The notes under the pieces were generated by a model, which was not told the DNA's origin, ran no database searches, and saw only the letters and a list, made by a program, of their open reading frames with translations. 64,000 nucleotides of DNA from Megascapheus bottae (taxonomy: Eukaryota > Chordata > Mammalia > Rodentia > Geomyidae), in contig JANJXV010000013.1 in the NCBI GenBank assembly GCA_024803745.1, forward strand, positions 33,584,001 through 33,648,000, given 5' to 3'. The position numbers and the translations under genes were made by a program. Position 1 is the stretch's first letter. Every line of letters starts with the position of its first letter. Below are positions 38,306 through 49,078 of the stretch, piece after piece.

Positions 38306-39547
38306 GGCTATAATTCTTATTCCTATAGAGATGATTTTAAATTTTTTCAAGTGAGATCTTCCAAATAACATTTTTGTGTTTCTTTTTTGAGATAAGAACT
38401 AAGAAGGTAAACATAACACTTCAAGTTGTGTAACAATTTATTAATGTTACAGGTAGACATGTTTGAAGGATCTCAAATCATTTGGTTGCTTCAAACCTTT
38501 CATCTTCATTATCATTGACATTTATGACACAAATGAGTGAAGTGCTTCCTTTTGGTATTTGACACAGTACCAGGTACTGCTTAGAGATAACATCCTCTCA
38601 AAGGACTTCAACTTGCTAGAATCACTGTAATGTTCCAAGTTATTTCCTGTTGCTGATCTATTTATCTGTTCAAAACTCTGAGCAACAAAGAATTAGATGT
38701 TCTCAGCATTGGGAAATGGAGGTGAAGGACATTTGATGAATTGCAAAATAAAAAAAGAAATGCACTTATGCATGCAAAATCTTTTCACTTCTGAGTGAGT
38801 ATGAGATTAAGGAAGCTCAGAGGGTAATCTGGCTTCTTGTTCAAATATCCACTCACAGCAGCAAAGGACAAGGCTCTAGTTTCCATACCCCATAAAACAA
38901 TGCTAGTGGCCGTGACCACAAGAATCCCAGCTCTCATCCCAGAGTTATAAATCACAATGCACACGTGGACTAGTTTGCCCAGAAACACTCCTCCAGAAGG
39001 CACCAGTGCTGTCCTGGTGACAAAGTCACTCCTCAATTTGAGTTCAAGGCAGCACAAAGACAAAAGTGCTCAGCGCAGTATTTCTCCAGAGAGCTATTTC
39101 AGATTTCATGTAAGAGTAACTAGTGGCCTTGGATAAATCATTCCTCTCATTTATGTGCTGAATGGGAGAAAACAAGTCAACAACTGATGCATGCAAAAGC
39201 ATTTGGAGGTGATGGATGGAGACATTATGGTGCATTTCGTCAATGGCATGCCATTAGAGAAAACCATTTCATAGAGTAAATTAAAAAAAAAAACAAAACA
39301 GCTACGTGACACCCTTGGAATTGCCACTGGCCATACCGGTTTTTCAGCTCCTGAAATGAAGCTATGTGAAATTGACATTGTCTTTATCACAGAGACTTCC
39401 TTTCCTAGGTTAGCTGTTTGTGCTCTACTGAGTAGAGCAGAGGCTCTACTTTTTTCATGCACTTTCACATAACTATGAGTAGTCATGCAACTGGAGAAAC
39501 TTCTGCCTTACAGACACACATTTGCTTGAATCGATAGAGTGTGGAGA

Positions 39548-39610
39548 CATATGAGTGTCTATGTATTTATATATGTATATATAAATATGTATACATTTAT
39601 ACATATATTC
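39548..39610. repeat. AT-rich TATG/TATA tract
   Basis: A short irregular ATATGTATATATAAATATG run. Confidence 0.75.
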
Positions 39611-42080
39611 TTGTTATTTACTGTCCTGTTTTCTCCAATGACAAGACCCCTTCATGACAAACATGGGGACTTAGAAATGAGGCCTTCTAGCACAGGATCT
39701 ATTGTACATTGGTCAAGAGCATTTTTCTTCCTTTAAACTTTTCTTTTAAAGGTTGCCTACCTGCCTAACATACTGAGTAACTGCTTGTCAAATTGATTAA
39801 TTCATTATGGAAGTCTTCTTTGGACCCAGATTCTAAAAATGCAGACAGAAGGCAGGGTCACAGTGAAGACACAGTAACAATCAGAACAAGTGACATAGAT
39901 AGAAAAATGGGTGGGTAGCTAGAGTAGCACTGGAGGGAGTGTTCTCCTAGAGATCTCAGGATGGCTTCTGGAAAATGCATTCTTGAAAGAATTAAGTAGA
40001 TGTCACCTAAGCATTATAGCTGACTTCTTCAAATGCATGTTGGAGATCCCACACACAGAAGGAACATTTGGCCATCATGTCATTTGTTATTTCAGGAGCT
40101 TCTACTAAAAAGACTCAACTTATTCCCCAGGTCATACACTAAGGTCAAGGATAGAAATGGGCCATGAAATCACAAGCCCTTTGGCTGGGTAAGTGGTCTC
40201 TGAGAGTGCTCAGGTGCACCTCATGGTAACTGTGGCTTCATAAAAATCAGAGCTGATTGATGGGATGGAGGCTCTCTGCCTTGTGTGTTTAGTCTACTCG
40301 TGCTTTTAGTAGCACTGTGGCTGTGCTTCCTAATGGAAATACATTTCTGTCTCTCACCATTTACCCAGATTTAGATGCTCTCACATTCCAGGGAGCGTTT
40401 TTTTACCTCAGAATTTTTTGTCTTGTAAGACATCCCTAATGAAGGAAGGAAATCAGGAGGAGTAGAGAAGACCGCACGGCAAATGTTTTGTCAAATAGTT
40501 CAAAGAAAGAGAGAAACAAGAATTGTAACATCCAGCTTCTGTGCAGGATGGGTTTTTAGTGCATCATTCTGCTGTTGTCAGGATTAAGGAATTCATTTTC
40601 TCAACTAAAGAGCTGTCCCTAATAGCTCATGAATAGATTTGCTTTGATTCCTTTAAAACACAGTTTTGCTTTTGGATGTATTATCAGCAGAATAATAATA
40701 TCTTCTTTCCAGGATCCTAACAGTATTTGGGTGTCATCTGACAAACCTATAGTGGGGAAGGAATTATATCCTCTACACGTTGGAATCTGAGGCTGATCTA
40801 AGTAACAGCATAGAAAAAGCAACCCAGCATGTCCAGTTCTGAATGTGGGACATCTGACCCATACCCTAGATTGAACAGACCTCACCTACACATGCAGGCC
40901 AAGTACATGACAAAAAGCTACCATAGTTCTGAGGTAGGAAAGGCAGAAATCATGCACACTGTCTCTCTCTTGCAGGAGGTGGAAATGTGATGTCTGTCAG
41001 TCATTGAAGAGCAAGAAATAGAATTTTTGTGGGCATCCCCAGAGCAAGTGAGAGTGAGACTTATTCCTAAATATCAACAAAACAAAAACAGTTCAGCTTC
41101 AAAATAAAACTTTCAAACTCCAATATATGCTTTTATTTTTTTCTCCCAGAACTGAGTGATCATGACCGTACCACTGATCTCTAACCTTCACAACTGTAGG
41201 GGCTCACTTACTATGGGCTTCTTCTTGCAGGCTTCCTAGAAACCTTCTTCTGGGGCAGAGAGGGACTTCCTAAGAAAGTTGTGGAATCTGTATGTTTCTG
41301 TTTGCTGGAAAGGCACAATAGGCAAGAAAAAATGAATCAGATATTTAGAAAAAGAAGGGAGAAAGTAGTTCCATACACCTGAAAGATCCTTGCTGAATAA
41401 CTGGAATCCTCAACATACCTACTACTTAGTTAGAAAATAGAAGGAAACACATTTTTGCATTGAGTCTGTTTTCTTTTTATGGTCCTTCTGTGACAACTTA
41501 CAGCTCTGGAGCCCTTCCTGTATCATTGGTTTCCTATCCCAGACCCAATAGTGTTTCTAAGCGTCTCAGCTCATGACCCAAATCCTAGAACAAAGTAGAC
41601 CTTCCCTTTTATTTACCAATCAAGGATATTGTACCTCAAAACTATCAAAGTGAGAACAAGTCATGAAAAAACACAGGGAACTCAAACTAATGTATAGATG
41701 TGTGCCGCTCTGGCAGAGTCTTAAACAAGTGAGGCTGAGGTTAGGGGCATTATTCTGAGGCACAGCAAGTGTTTTGTCTGCACTTGACAAATCCCAAATC
41801 CTCCCAAGCTCTCTTTTCTCCCTACTTACGACCTGGGGCACAGTATTTATTTACTTAAGTGGTGCAGATGAAGACAAGCTTAAAGCTAGCCACCTGTCAG
41901 AGCAAAACAGGGGCCTGTCTCATGCAGGGATTTTAGCAATGCATTAACATCATTATAAGACTAAAGGAGATGGTGAGAAAATTATTTAGGGAAAAATTCA
42001 TTCATGAATTAACCCAAAAAAGAGATTGTGAGGTGACACTGGAAGACTACAAAGAAAAAGGGACACTTTAAAATACAAGC

Positions 42081-42732
42081 GACCTAGATGTCCCTCAGTT
42101 GATGAGTGGATCAACAAGTTGTGGTATTTGTACACAATGGAATTCTATGCTGCTGTCAGAAAGAATGACATCGCCCCATTTGTTAGGAAATGGAAAGACT
42201 TAGAAAAAAATCATATTAAGTGAAGTAAGCCAGACTCAAAGGAACTTAGGCTCAATGGTTTCCCTCATTTGTCATAATCAATAGAAACCTTGGGTTCTAC
42301 TAGCAGAGATCTGCAATAGAGCAAAACCTTGATACATAAGGCCATACAGTGTGAAGCTAATTGAAAGGACCTCCAGGATATAGAAACAAAAGCCATATAA
42401 CAAATGATTGTTGCCCTTAATGTACTATGTTGTCTCTCATCTCCTTTGCTGTCCCTTGGTTATCTCATATTGGTATAGTATCTCACTTTGTTATCTGATA
42501 TATTGAATTTATTTGTATTTGGTTATTTGAAATTTGATAGGGAAGGGGGGAAAACCAAGACGGGTGGGGGGTGTGGGGGAGAGGGTAATGGGTACCAAGA
42601 CATGTGAAAGGGTATCAATGTATGTGAATTAATGCACCTTCTATCTGGCAAATATCATGTAACCCTTTTACTAATTACAATAAAAAAAGAAAGAGAAAAA
42701 AATAAAATAAAAATTTATCACATAAAAAAAAA
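42081..42732 (+). mobile_element. 5'-truncated L1 LINE 3' end with A-rich tail
   Basis: The sequence begins in the conserved L1 3' segment containing GGATCAACAAGTTGTGGTAT and TACACAATGGAATTCTATGC, then the AAGTGAAGTAAGCCAGAC motif. It continues into a G-rich 3' UTR stretch (42541-42585) and ends in an A-rich tail from about 42681. Both ends are bounded by an exact 12-bp target-site duplication, TAAAATACAAGC, at 42069-42080 and 42733-42744. The open frames inside are short; this is a dead-on-arrival insertion lacking ORF1 and nearly all of ORF2. The exact duplication suggests a fairly recent lineage-specific event. Confidence 0.85.
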
Positions 42733-43315
42733 TAAAATACAAGCAAAAATCCAGGATATCATTTTAAGGAACTTGAGTAGTGACACCTTCATACTTTGCA
42801 AACAAGGAAGTCAGGTTCTCTTAATAAATGCCCTTGAGACTCTTCATATTGCTAAGAAAGGAAGTTTGTTATAATCCCCAATGAATGCACATAGCTCATC
42901 TCTCCCCCCGCAACCGACAATACAACTTTCCTCTGATGCTGTGGAAATTCAGTTGATAGTCACATTCCTACCTGGAGAATCTCAAGAGAGCAGGGTGAAC
43001 TCACTGAACAAACATATGTACATTACTTAATGGACAGTGAGCTCCATGTAAGAGCTTTTATAACACAACTTCCTCCCCCCTTATCAAGAAAGTGAGCACC
43101 AGCTGAAGGCACTGATACTAATTCAAGGTGAATCGAGGGCTGTGACTGGCATGTAAGCCATGGAATTTCTGTTCTTAGCTAATGCACTGTGCCTGTCTTT
43201 AAGCAGAGAAGATGTGATCAGATTTGATGTGGTCGCCAGAAAAACCACATTGCAAAAATCCTCTGATAATTCCTATATGAAGGATAGGCAATATCTCAGG
43301 CCCACAGGAGGGTTT

Positions 43316-43505
43316 TGCTGTTTTGTTTCATGGTGCCGGGGATCAAACCCAGGACTTTTGTGCATGCTAGACCAATTGTCCACCATGGAGCTCCACATCC
43401 CTGTTCTTTATCTTTTTGAGAAAGGTCTTGTTATGGAACTCGGCATAGACTGGAACTCACACTCCTGCCTGTTTCCCAAATGCTGAGATGGCACCACATC
43501 CAACT
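43316..43505 (-). mobile_element. B4-like SINE (ID plus B1 fusion), minus strand
   Basis: The plus strand reads GGTGCCGGGGATCAAACCCA and GTGCATGCTAGACCAATTGT (ID half), then TTTTTGAGAAAGGTCTTGTT, AGACTGGAACTCACACTCCT and CCCAAATGCTGAGATGG (B1 half). The order and spacing match the rodent B4 architecture. Confidence 0.7.
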
Positions 43506-43559
43506 AGTCTCTGCACCAGCTTTCTGTGGCTTTCAGAAATTGAACTTTTCTGGTCTAGA

Positions 43560-43728
43560 GACAGGGGATGGAATGAAGGTGGACTATGGGGTCCAACAAA
43601 CCTAGCTTGGGATCTTCTACTTTCCACAAGGAAGTTAATTTGGGAGGGACATTTCACTCTGCTATCTCTAAATTAGGACTTACTCCATCTCTTTTAGGAC
43701 TTTGTGAGGATTAGGAACAAAATGGAAG
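43560..43728 (+). mobile_element. MIR SINE
   Basis: GGGGTCCAACAAACCTAGCT, GGGACATTTCACTCTGCTAT and GACTTTGTGAGGATTAGGAA follow the MIR layout. Confidence 0.55.
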
Positions 43729-44842
43729 ACTTACTCAGCAGAGTGGCTGGTGACAGAAGGTAAGAAAGTGTCCCAGTTGTAACAGATATTTTGATGACGT
43801 CCTTGTTATAAGGCCCACTGGAGAAAGCTCTGGGGCTTTTGAATAATCATTATGTGTCCCTCGGAGGCAATTGTTGCTCATGGAATTGTAGCCTAGCTGA
43901 AGGAATCTCTGTCCACGAACCAGTTCACCCTCTCGATTTAGCAGACTGAGTTGCTTTCTGCCCCCCCCCATACTGTGGAAAGCAATTTTAGTAAGTGCTT
44001 GGCTTAATTACTTGTATACAGACATCTTCTGAAGGGCTGTGTGCACACATTTGTTTTCATGAAGGCCCATCTAGTTCCATAAAGTTTGCCTTTGAGCCTA
44101 CGTTCTGATGAATGCATGATGAAATTTCTGTTCTATAGTGTATTTCTCACTCTTGCTTCCTAGGTAGGAGTTTGCCATCTTTCCCCATGCTAATTGTCAT
44201 GGGGATCTTCTTGTTAGGAAGTTTATATTTTTTTCTCTGAAAGGCCAGACCAGAATGCCCACTTCAGGCTCTGGATAGCACCAAAGAGGCTTCATAAATG
44301 CAAACTATAATAGACCAAGATAGCTGTAGGGGCTTTAATATGGCCTAGAACATTCTCTCTGCTGGTACCAAAACCAAGATTTCCTTTCATGAACTGCAAC
44401 TGAAATTATCTAAAATGGGTAGGCAAGAAGGAAGACCTATCAGTTATGCAGGCTAGATATGAAGAGTAGACATTGGAGACACATGGCAGATTCTGGATCC
44501 TATTGCCTTTCTTCAGTGGTTGTCCCAGAGAAAATAAAAATGATGGTCACAATTTTCCCTACTTTAATGTCTGGCCCATTAAGAAAATGGTGGTGGGGAG
44601 ATAATGATTGTTCATGGGGACAAATGAAAATGTGCAGTGAATACTCCATTTATCCCATAAATATGTTCTAAACAGCATCCACAACCTTGACTAAACAGTC
44701 ACTCTGTTCCCTCAGTCATTTTGATGACAGAAAGTGAAATCTCAATCCTCTCAACTCTAAGGTGAGATATATGACAGCATGATGGAAGTACGGAATATAC
44801 TGAGTGCCTTATTGATCTACCTGCCAGCCTGTGATTGGTAGG

Positions 44843-44858
44843 CAATAAAGCTTTATTG
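44843..44858. terminator. Palindromic double poly(A) signal beyond MPPED2
   Basis: The 16-bp perfect palindrome CAATAAAGCTTTATTG carries AATAAA on both strands. On the minus strand the hexamer lies about 160 bp past the first candidate MPPED2 poly(A) signal, so it could be a distal MPPED2 end. On the plus strand it could serve a transcript approaching from the left, although none is evident. Whether it is used is unknown. Confidence 0.4.
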
Positions 44859-44999
44859 AAAATTAGAAGGAAAAAAAAGTCACTTATTCTAATTCTTCTT
44901 AAAGGGATAACTGATGTTACATGTGAATAAATCTCCCTCCCTCCTTCCTCAGGACAAGCCCATCCTCCTACTAGCCAAGCCTCCAAACATCACAGCATT

Positions 45000-46250
45000 A
45001 AAAATCTTGCAATTTTATTTGCATATAAAGGCCGCTAGATATAGAATATCACAATAAATTTAAAGAAAACAACTGCTTCCCTAAATTTCAAGATAACATA
45101 AAATAGAATAAAGCTCAACAGCATTTACAATGGGAAAACAGAAAGGACTATTAGCGACAATATTTTGTGCTAGTGAAGATTGCATCGACACACAGTGCAA
45201 AATGGGAAGGGAAGAGGCAGTAAGAAGACAATTTAGGGTATTTAAATAGAAAAAACAACTAAGCCTTATTTTAGTTAGCTTCCATTGCATCCATTTAAGT
45301 CTATACACACTTGGAACTGTACCTAGGTTCAACTCAAGCTCTTTAAGACCTTGAGTTCTGAGAAACGAGTCTATATTTTTGAGACTTCAGATGTGCTGCC
45401 TGTACAGCATTCCTTTGCAGTTGTACTGTCCTTGGCAATATTAAACTCCTAACTTAGTCATAATACACAAAAAATACTTATATATATAAACTCATATGAG
45501 TCGGCACGCTCATTTTTTCTTTACTGCATGAAATACCTGCTCTTGACAGATTCAACCTCCATATTTTTAAAGCTAAAATAATTTAAAAGGAACAAACAAA
45601 CAATGAGACCTTGTGTAACCATGACAATGATCTCACTAGCTAAGTCATCCTTTGAATGAAGACTATCTTCTTCTGACAGTTTTCTTGACAGTGAGCGTGT
45701 GACGAGAAGTCTTTCCCAGGCCTCCTTCTGTTGAGAAGATTGCTCTAAGCTGGGCCTCAGCTGTAAAAAGGAAGCATTACCAAGAAAACAACAATAACAA
45801 CAACAAAACATTAAAAAATAAAATACTTCAAACAATTGTGCAAATCTGGATGGTTTAAAACACTGCCTACCTACATCCTGGTTTTTCTTTTTTTTTTCCT
45901 TTTCTTCCAGCTTAAAGCATATTAAAATAACTTTTATTTTTAAAAAATCACTTTTTAAAAGAAAGCTTGGCTGTCCTTTGGCGAACACTAAAAATTTACA
46001 ATGGCATGGCCTTTGAGAAAACAGAAGTCATTTTACAAATTCACAATGCTCCTTTGATTTCAAATGGAGGCCCCATTTAAAAAATAATAACAAAGAAGAA
46101 GCACAACCTCTAGTTTCATATTTTGTTCCAACAATTTACAAAAAGAACTCACAGGATTTAGAAATAAACAAGTAAGAGAATGTAAGTTTATAATTAGAAA
46201 AATGGCAGTTTGTAGACCTTCTTTCACATTCCAATAGGGTGTTTAGAACT
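45000..46250 (-). other. MPPED2: MPPED2 3' UTR (probable extent)
   Basis: This sequence follows the MPPED2 stop codon directly with no splice site evident. It is AU-rich on the transcript strand and contains no recognisable SINE insertion, unlike the flanking DNA, which suits a constrained 3' UTR. The far end is set by a minus-strand AATAAA at 45014-45019, followed downstream by G/T-rich sequence near 44945-44990 of the kind that supports cleavage. An open frame of 155 codons on the same strand (45521-45988) lies inside it and is judged non-coding. The exact end is inferred and could extend to about 44830 if the next signal is used. Confidence 0.7.
45014..45019 (-). terminator. Candidate MPPED2 poly(A) signal (AATAAA)
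   Basis: Plus-strand TTTATT reads AATAAA on the MPPED2 strand, about 1.24 kb after the stop codon. The next 15-60 bases on that strand are G/T-rich, matching a downstream element. Other minus-strand AATAAA hexamers occur inside the presumed UTR near 45932, so alternative shorter transcripts are possible. Confidence 0.55.
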
Positions 46251-46369
46251 TCAGGAACCCTGTGGGTTTGGAAGGTCGAATATAATTGGAGGGTTGGTAG
46301 GTTGAAAGCTGACTGTACATGTTGAGGCATTGATGTACGTGGTGTAACCGTCGGTCATGATGCCATAAC
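46251..46369 (-). CDS. MPPED2: MPPED2 last coding exon (C-terminus and stop)
   Basis: This is the terminal coding exon of metallophosphoesterase domain containing 2, a class III cyclic-nucleotide-phosphodiesterase-like metallophosphoesterase. Read on the minus strand it begins after a polypyrimidine-CTACAG acceptor (46370-46372). It completes a split Gly codon, then encodes YGIMTDGYTTYINAS, continues through a Cys-Thr-Val-Ser-Phe-Gln segment, and ends DLPNPQGS with TGA at 46251-46253. This matches my recollection of the vertebrate MPPED2 C-terminus (about residues 257-294 of 294). The length, 2 bases plus 39 codons, agrees with the phase-1 donor of the upstream exon. No frameshift or premature stop is seen. 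The 3' UTR continues directly downstream. The paralogue MPPED1 is the main alternative, but the Gly-for-His change in the preceding exon fits MPPED2. The identification rests on family recall, not a database search. Confidence 0.95.
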
Positions 46370-47759
46370 CTGTAGGGAGACAATGTTACAGTGACTGTAA
46401 TATGTATAAATGATAGTAGCTGAACACAGGACCACCAGGCAAGAAAACAAAAATATCTTTGTCAGAGGGCAGGGAGAAAAAATAACTTCAGTCACTCTGT
46501 TAATGAGATAAAATGATCTTCAGGAACTGCTCCGTACGTTCATTTTATGTTCTCAAAAAAGAGAGACTTCTCTATTTCAACAAAGAGTGAATCCTTTTTC
46601 CTTACTTACATAGTGAACTATCCCAGGAAAGGCAGATTTCTTTACTAGAGAAGATAAAGAGAAACATTCCCTTCTCTGTTAAAATGGGTATTTTCATTTC
46701 AAAGCCCTATGTGAGTTCCAAGAGAAGCAGTGAGTAACTCATCAAGGATGACTATAGCCTGATTCCAATGAACTTCAGGGCAAATGAGGAGGGAAAGTGC
46801 ACTGGTCGCTGGGAGATGAGAATGCTCATCTTTGTTATGGGTGAGATCATCTCTGACAAAATTCCACATAAGTGATTTTACCTTGAACTCTTTAGCTTTA
46901 ATTCAGAAGTCTGTCCCATTCAAAAACATCAACTAATACACTGTCTGTCCAGAAGATGCATAGAAGCATCTTCATAGACCACTGCTTCCTGGGGGAGGGA
47001 CTCACCTGGACTTCTGCGCTGATCAAAAACACATAATACGTGCAGTATAAACATACTTGTCATTAACTTAAGGAAAGCTAGGAATAGTTCCCTAGACCTG
47101 CAAGCATGGGGAGCCTTTTGAAAATTTTAGAACTTAAGAAAGTTATATACTTTCCTGAATATCTTGTATTTTACTTAGTTACAGTCTCTGTAACCGAGTT
47201 TGTAATTCTAGTGTCAGACTCTTATAGCATGAGAAAATATAGCCATGAAGAAATAAAATCATCAGGACTTGTAGAAATCACAGATAAGGGTCTCTCTTTT
47301 CCTCCTCCATTTGCTTAAATTTCTCCAAGTAAGCTTAGGGAGAGCTTAATGAGGGTCAATGGAAAAATCTCTTAAGAAAAGAAAAGAGGCATTTAAAATG
47401 TGCACTGTTTAGTTCAGGGGTCATAAAGTCTTGTTATCTCTCTCCATCAAGAGGTTGGTATTTGCCCTCTCTCTGCCCTCTTCAGCTGTCTTAAGTGAAT
47501 AGAAGCGAGACAAGTTTATTTGAATACGATCTCCTCCTTCTAAAATGAGTTTATTATTTTGGGGCTCCGTGGAATTTCCCAATTGTCTGGCTAGTTTAAA
47601 GCTAATGAATTATTTTATTTTATTTTTTTTAAAGAATGAAATGCAAACTCAAAGGAATGCTATAGGAATTCAAACCAATTTCCAAGATAATACGTCCTCC
47701 CTGCTCAGCAGTATTGTTGAGATATGAGGTCCCTTTCTCACTGCTCCAGGACATTAGAG

Positions 47760-47816
<57 letters not shown>

Positions 47817-47862
47817 CGCGCACGCACATGCATGCACAAGAGAGAGAGAGATAGAGATGAGA

Positions 47863-47924
<62 letters not shown>

Positions 47925-48964
47925 TCTTTTCAGGGAGCACAGCTTGGTATGAAAGCAGGCTGCTGTTAACTCTCCTTGGGAACAGCCACTCAGCGGGAGC
48001 CTACACGTGGAGCAAGCTGAATTTCTCTAGCCTCAGTAGGAGGATTTTCAATATGCTCTTTATTGTCTAGCTAACCAGGAAGCCACTGAATTTGTGGGAT
48101 TTGAAAAGCAAACTTTGGTTTGTTTTTGTTTGTTTGTTTTTTAAAACCAGGACACACATGTAGCCTTATGCACCTCCATATGACTGCTGATTCATAAATA
48201 TCTTTATCCAAAAAGTGGCAATAACTAAGCAGTAGCTGAGGAGAAGATGGCAACTGTCCATATAAACACACCCACTGCACACCATCCTGAAACTGTGCAT
48301 CTGGGAGGTCTGGAAAACCTAAAGTCTAATGAACGGGCACTTTATGTCTGCAGATACAAAGAATGGTTTGGAAATGGCAGGTCAGATAAAACTTAGATGC
48401 TTGTGATTTTTCAAGATCTGTGATCTTCTCTGAGCTTACCTTGAAAAACAAAATGGTAACAGGGACCAGTTCCCATTTAGGGGAGATTTAATTATTCTGT
48501 TTAATCTCACCTCTACTGCAAATGTGCTAGTTCTCTCTGGTTCTGTTATATAGCTTACAGGTCCTGAGCTATTCTTCAGAGAGCACCTGTCTTCCTGGGT
48601 CTTTGTATGAAGCACCACATTAGTATAGGGAAGTAATTAGGAAAGTTTTACATAGCTCCTATTTCCCAGGCCACTTCATCTGTACTTCCAGGAATACAGG
48701 GCAGTAATGGTTATCAAATGTTCTTCCTTAAAGCCTTCAGATTCCACAGGCACTTTAAAGAGTCATTGGTTTGTGGCAAGGACATGTCTACAGTGCTCTA
48801 TGTAAAAAAACAAAAAAGTTTTATGTCCTCATTTCTCTCCTAAGATTTCATTTTATATAAAATGAGTCCCACTGCTGAGTGGTTTGAGAATCACTGTTCT
48901 AGTTATCTGCACTCAACTAGTCTCCCCTTATGGATAACCACATCACACATTGCGGATTCCTTAC
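46370..48964 (-). other. MPPED2: MPPED2 last intron
   Basis: This intron lies between the two final coding exons, with a GTAAGG-type donor and CTACAG acceptor. It contains the compound TG-CG-GA repeat at 47762-47924. Near 48850-48905 a short stretch ends in sequence reminiscent of a hAT-type DNA transposon terminus, but the match is too weak to annotate. The rest is unique sequence with no recognised feature. Confidence 0.9.
47762..47924. repeat. Compound TG-CG-CA-GA microsatellite in the last MPPED2 intron
   Basis: About 23 GT units (47762-47808) run into CG alternation (47809-47820), a short GCACATGCATGCAC bridge, and a GA tract (47840-47924) interrupted only near its start. All three parts are alternating or polypurine sequence. 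Confidence 0.97.
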
Positions 48965-49078
48965 CTTCGTGAATTCCACCAAACACATGCAGCTTGGGCC
49001 GTACTCGCCTCTGGACTGTGTTTAACAGCTCTACACAACCCACTCTTTGGAGCTCCTTGGGAACCCAGTCTCGAAAAC
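48965..49078 (-). CDS. MPPED2: MPPED2 internal coding exon with the GGIHE metal-site motif
   Basis: This 114-bp internal exon has a TTTAG acceptor (49079-49081 on the plus strand, reverse complemented) and a GTAA donor (from 48964 downward). It is phase 1 at both ends. It encodes FRDWVPKELQRVGCVELLNT followed by VQRRVRPKLHVFGGIHEG, about residues 219-256. The final motif corresponds to the GHxH metal-binding signature of class III metallophosphoesterases, but the first His is Gly, at residue 252 when counted back from the stop. MPPED2 is known for this substitution, which lowers catalytic activity and favours nucleotide monophosphate binding. The exon lies 2595 bp upstream of the last exon and 3152 bp downstream of the previous one. 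All codons are open and the sequence looks under strong purifying selection. Tissue expression and regulation cannot be read from this exon. Confidence 0.96.

Larger units (their letters stand above)
23309..42060. other. Intergenic region between the GA satellite and the L1 tail
   Basis: Besides the listed SINEs, MIRs and old L1, the stretches 23310-26250, 27110-29370, 30270-31040, 31260-32890, 34020-37480, 37570-37970 and 38320-42060 contain no gene or repeat I can support. Near 28890-29000 a stretch with TTGTGTTTGTCAGCTTGACT recalls a dispersed rodent repeat that I cannot assign. Confidence 0.6.
42745..44999. other. Intergenic region between the L1 tail and the MPPED2 3' end
   Basis: It contains the B4-like SINE and a MIR, plus the palindromic poly(A) signal at 44843. 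The rest is unique sequence without a recognisable exon. Confidence 0.6.

Noticed and set aside
39151..39486. 111-codon minus-strand open frame
   Set aside because: No recognisable domain; it contains a run from an A-rich stretch and no splice or promoter support.
45521..45988. 155-codon open frame on the minus strand
   Set aside because: It lies within the MPPED2 3' UTR, has a Lys-rich and hydrophobic composition from AT-rich sequence, and matches no family I know.
47629..47952. Open frames across the TG-CG-GA repeat (Ser-Leu, Cys-Val and Arg-Glu runs)
   Set aside because: They are repeat artefacts inside an intron.
48850..48905. Possible hAT-type DNA transposon terminus (GAGAATCACTGTTCTAG)
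   Set aside because: Only one end is suggested, no partner terminus or target duplication was found, and the motif is short.
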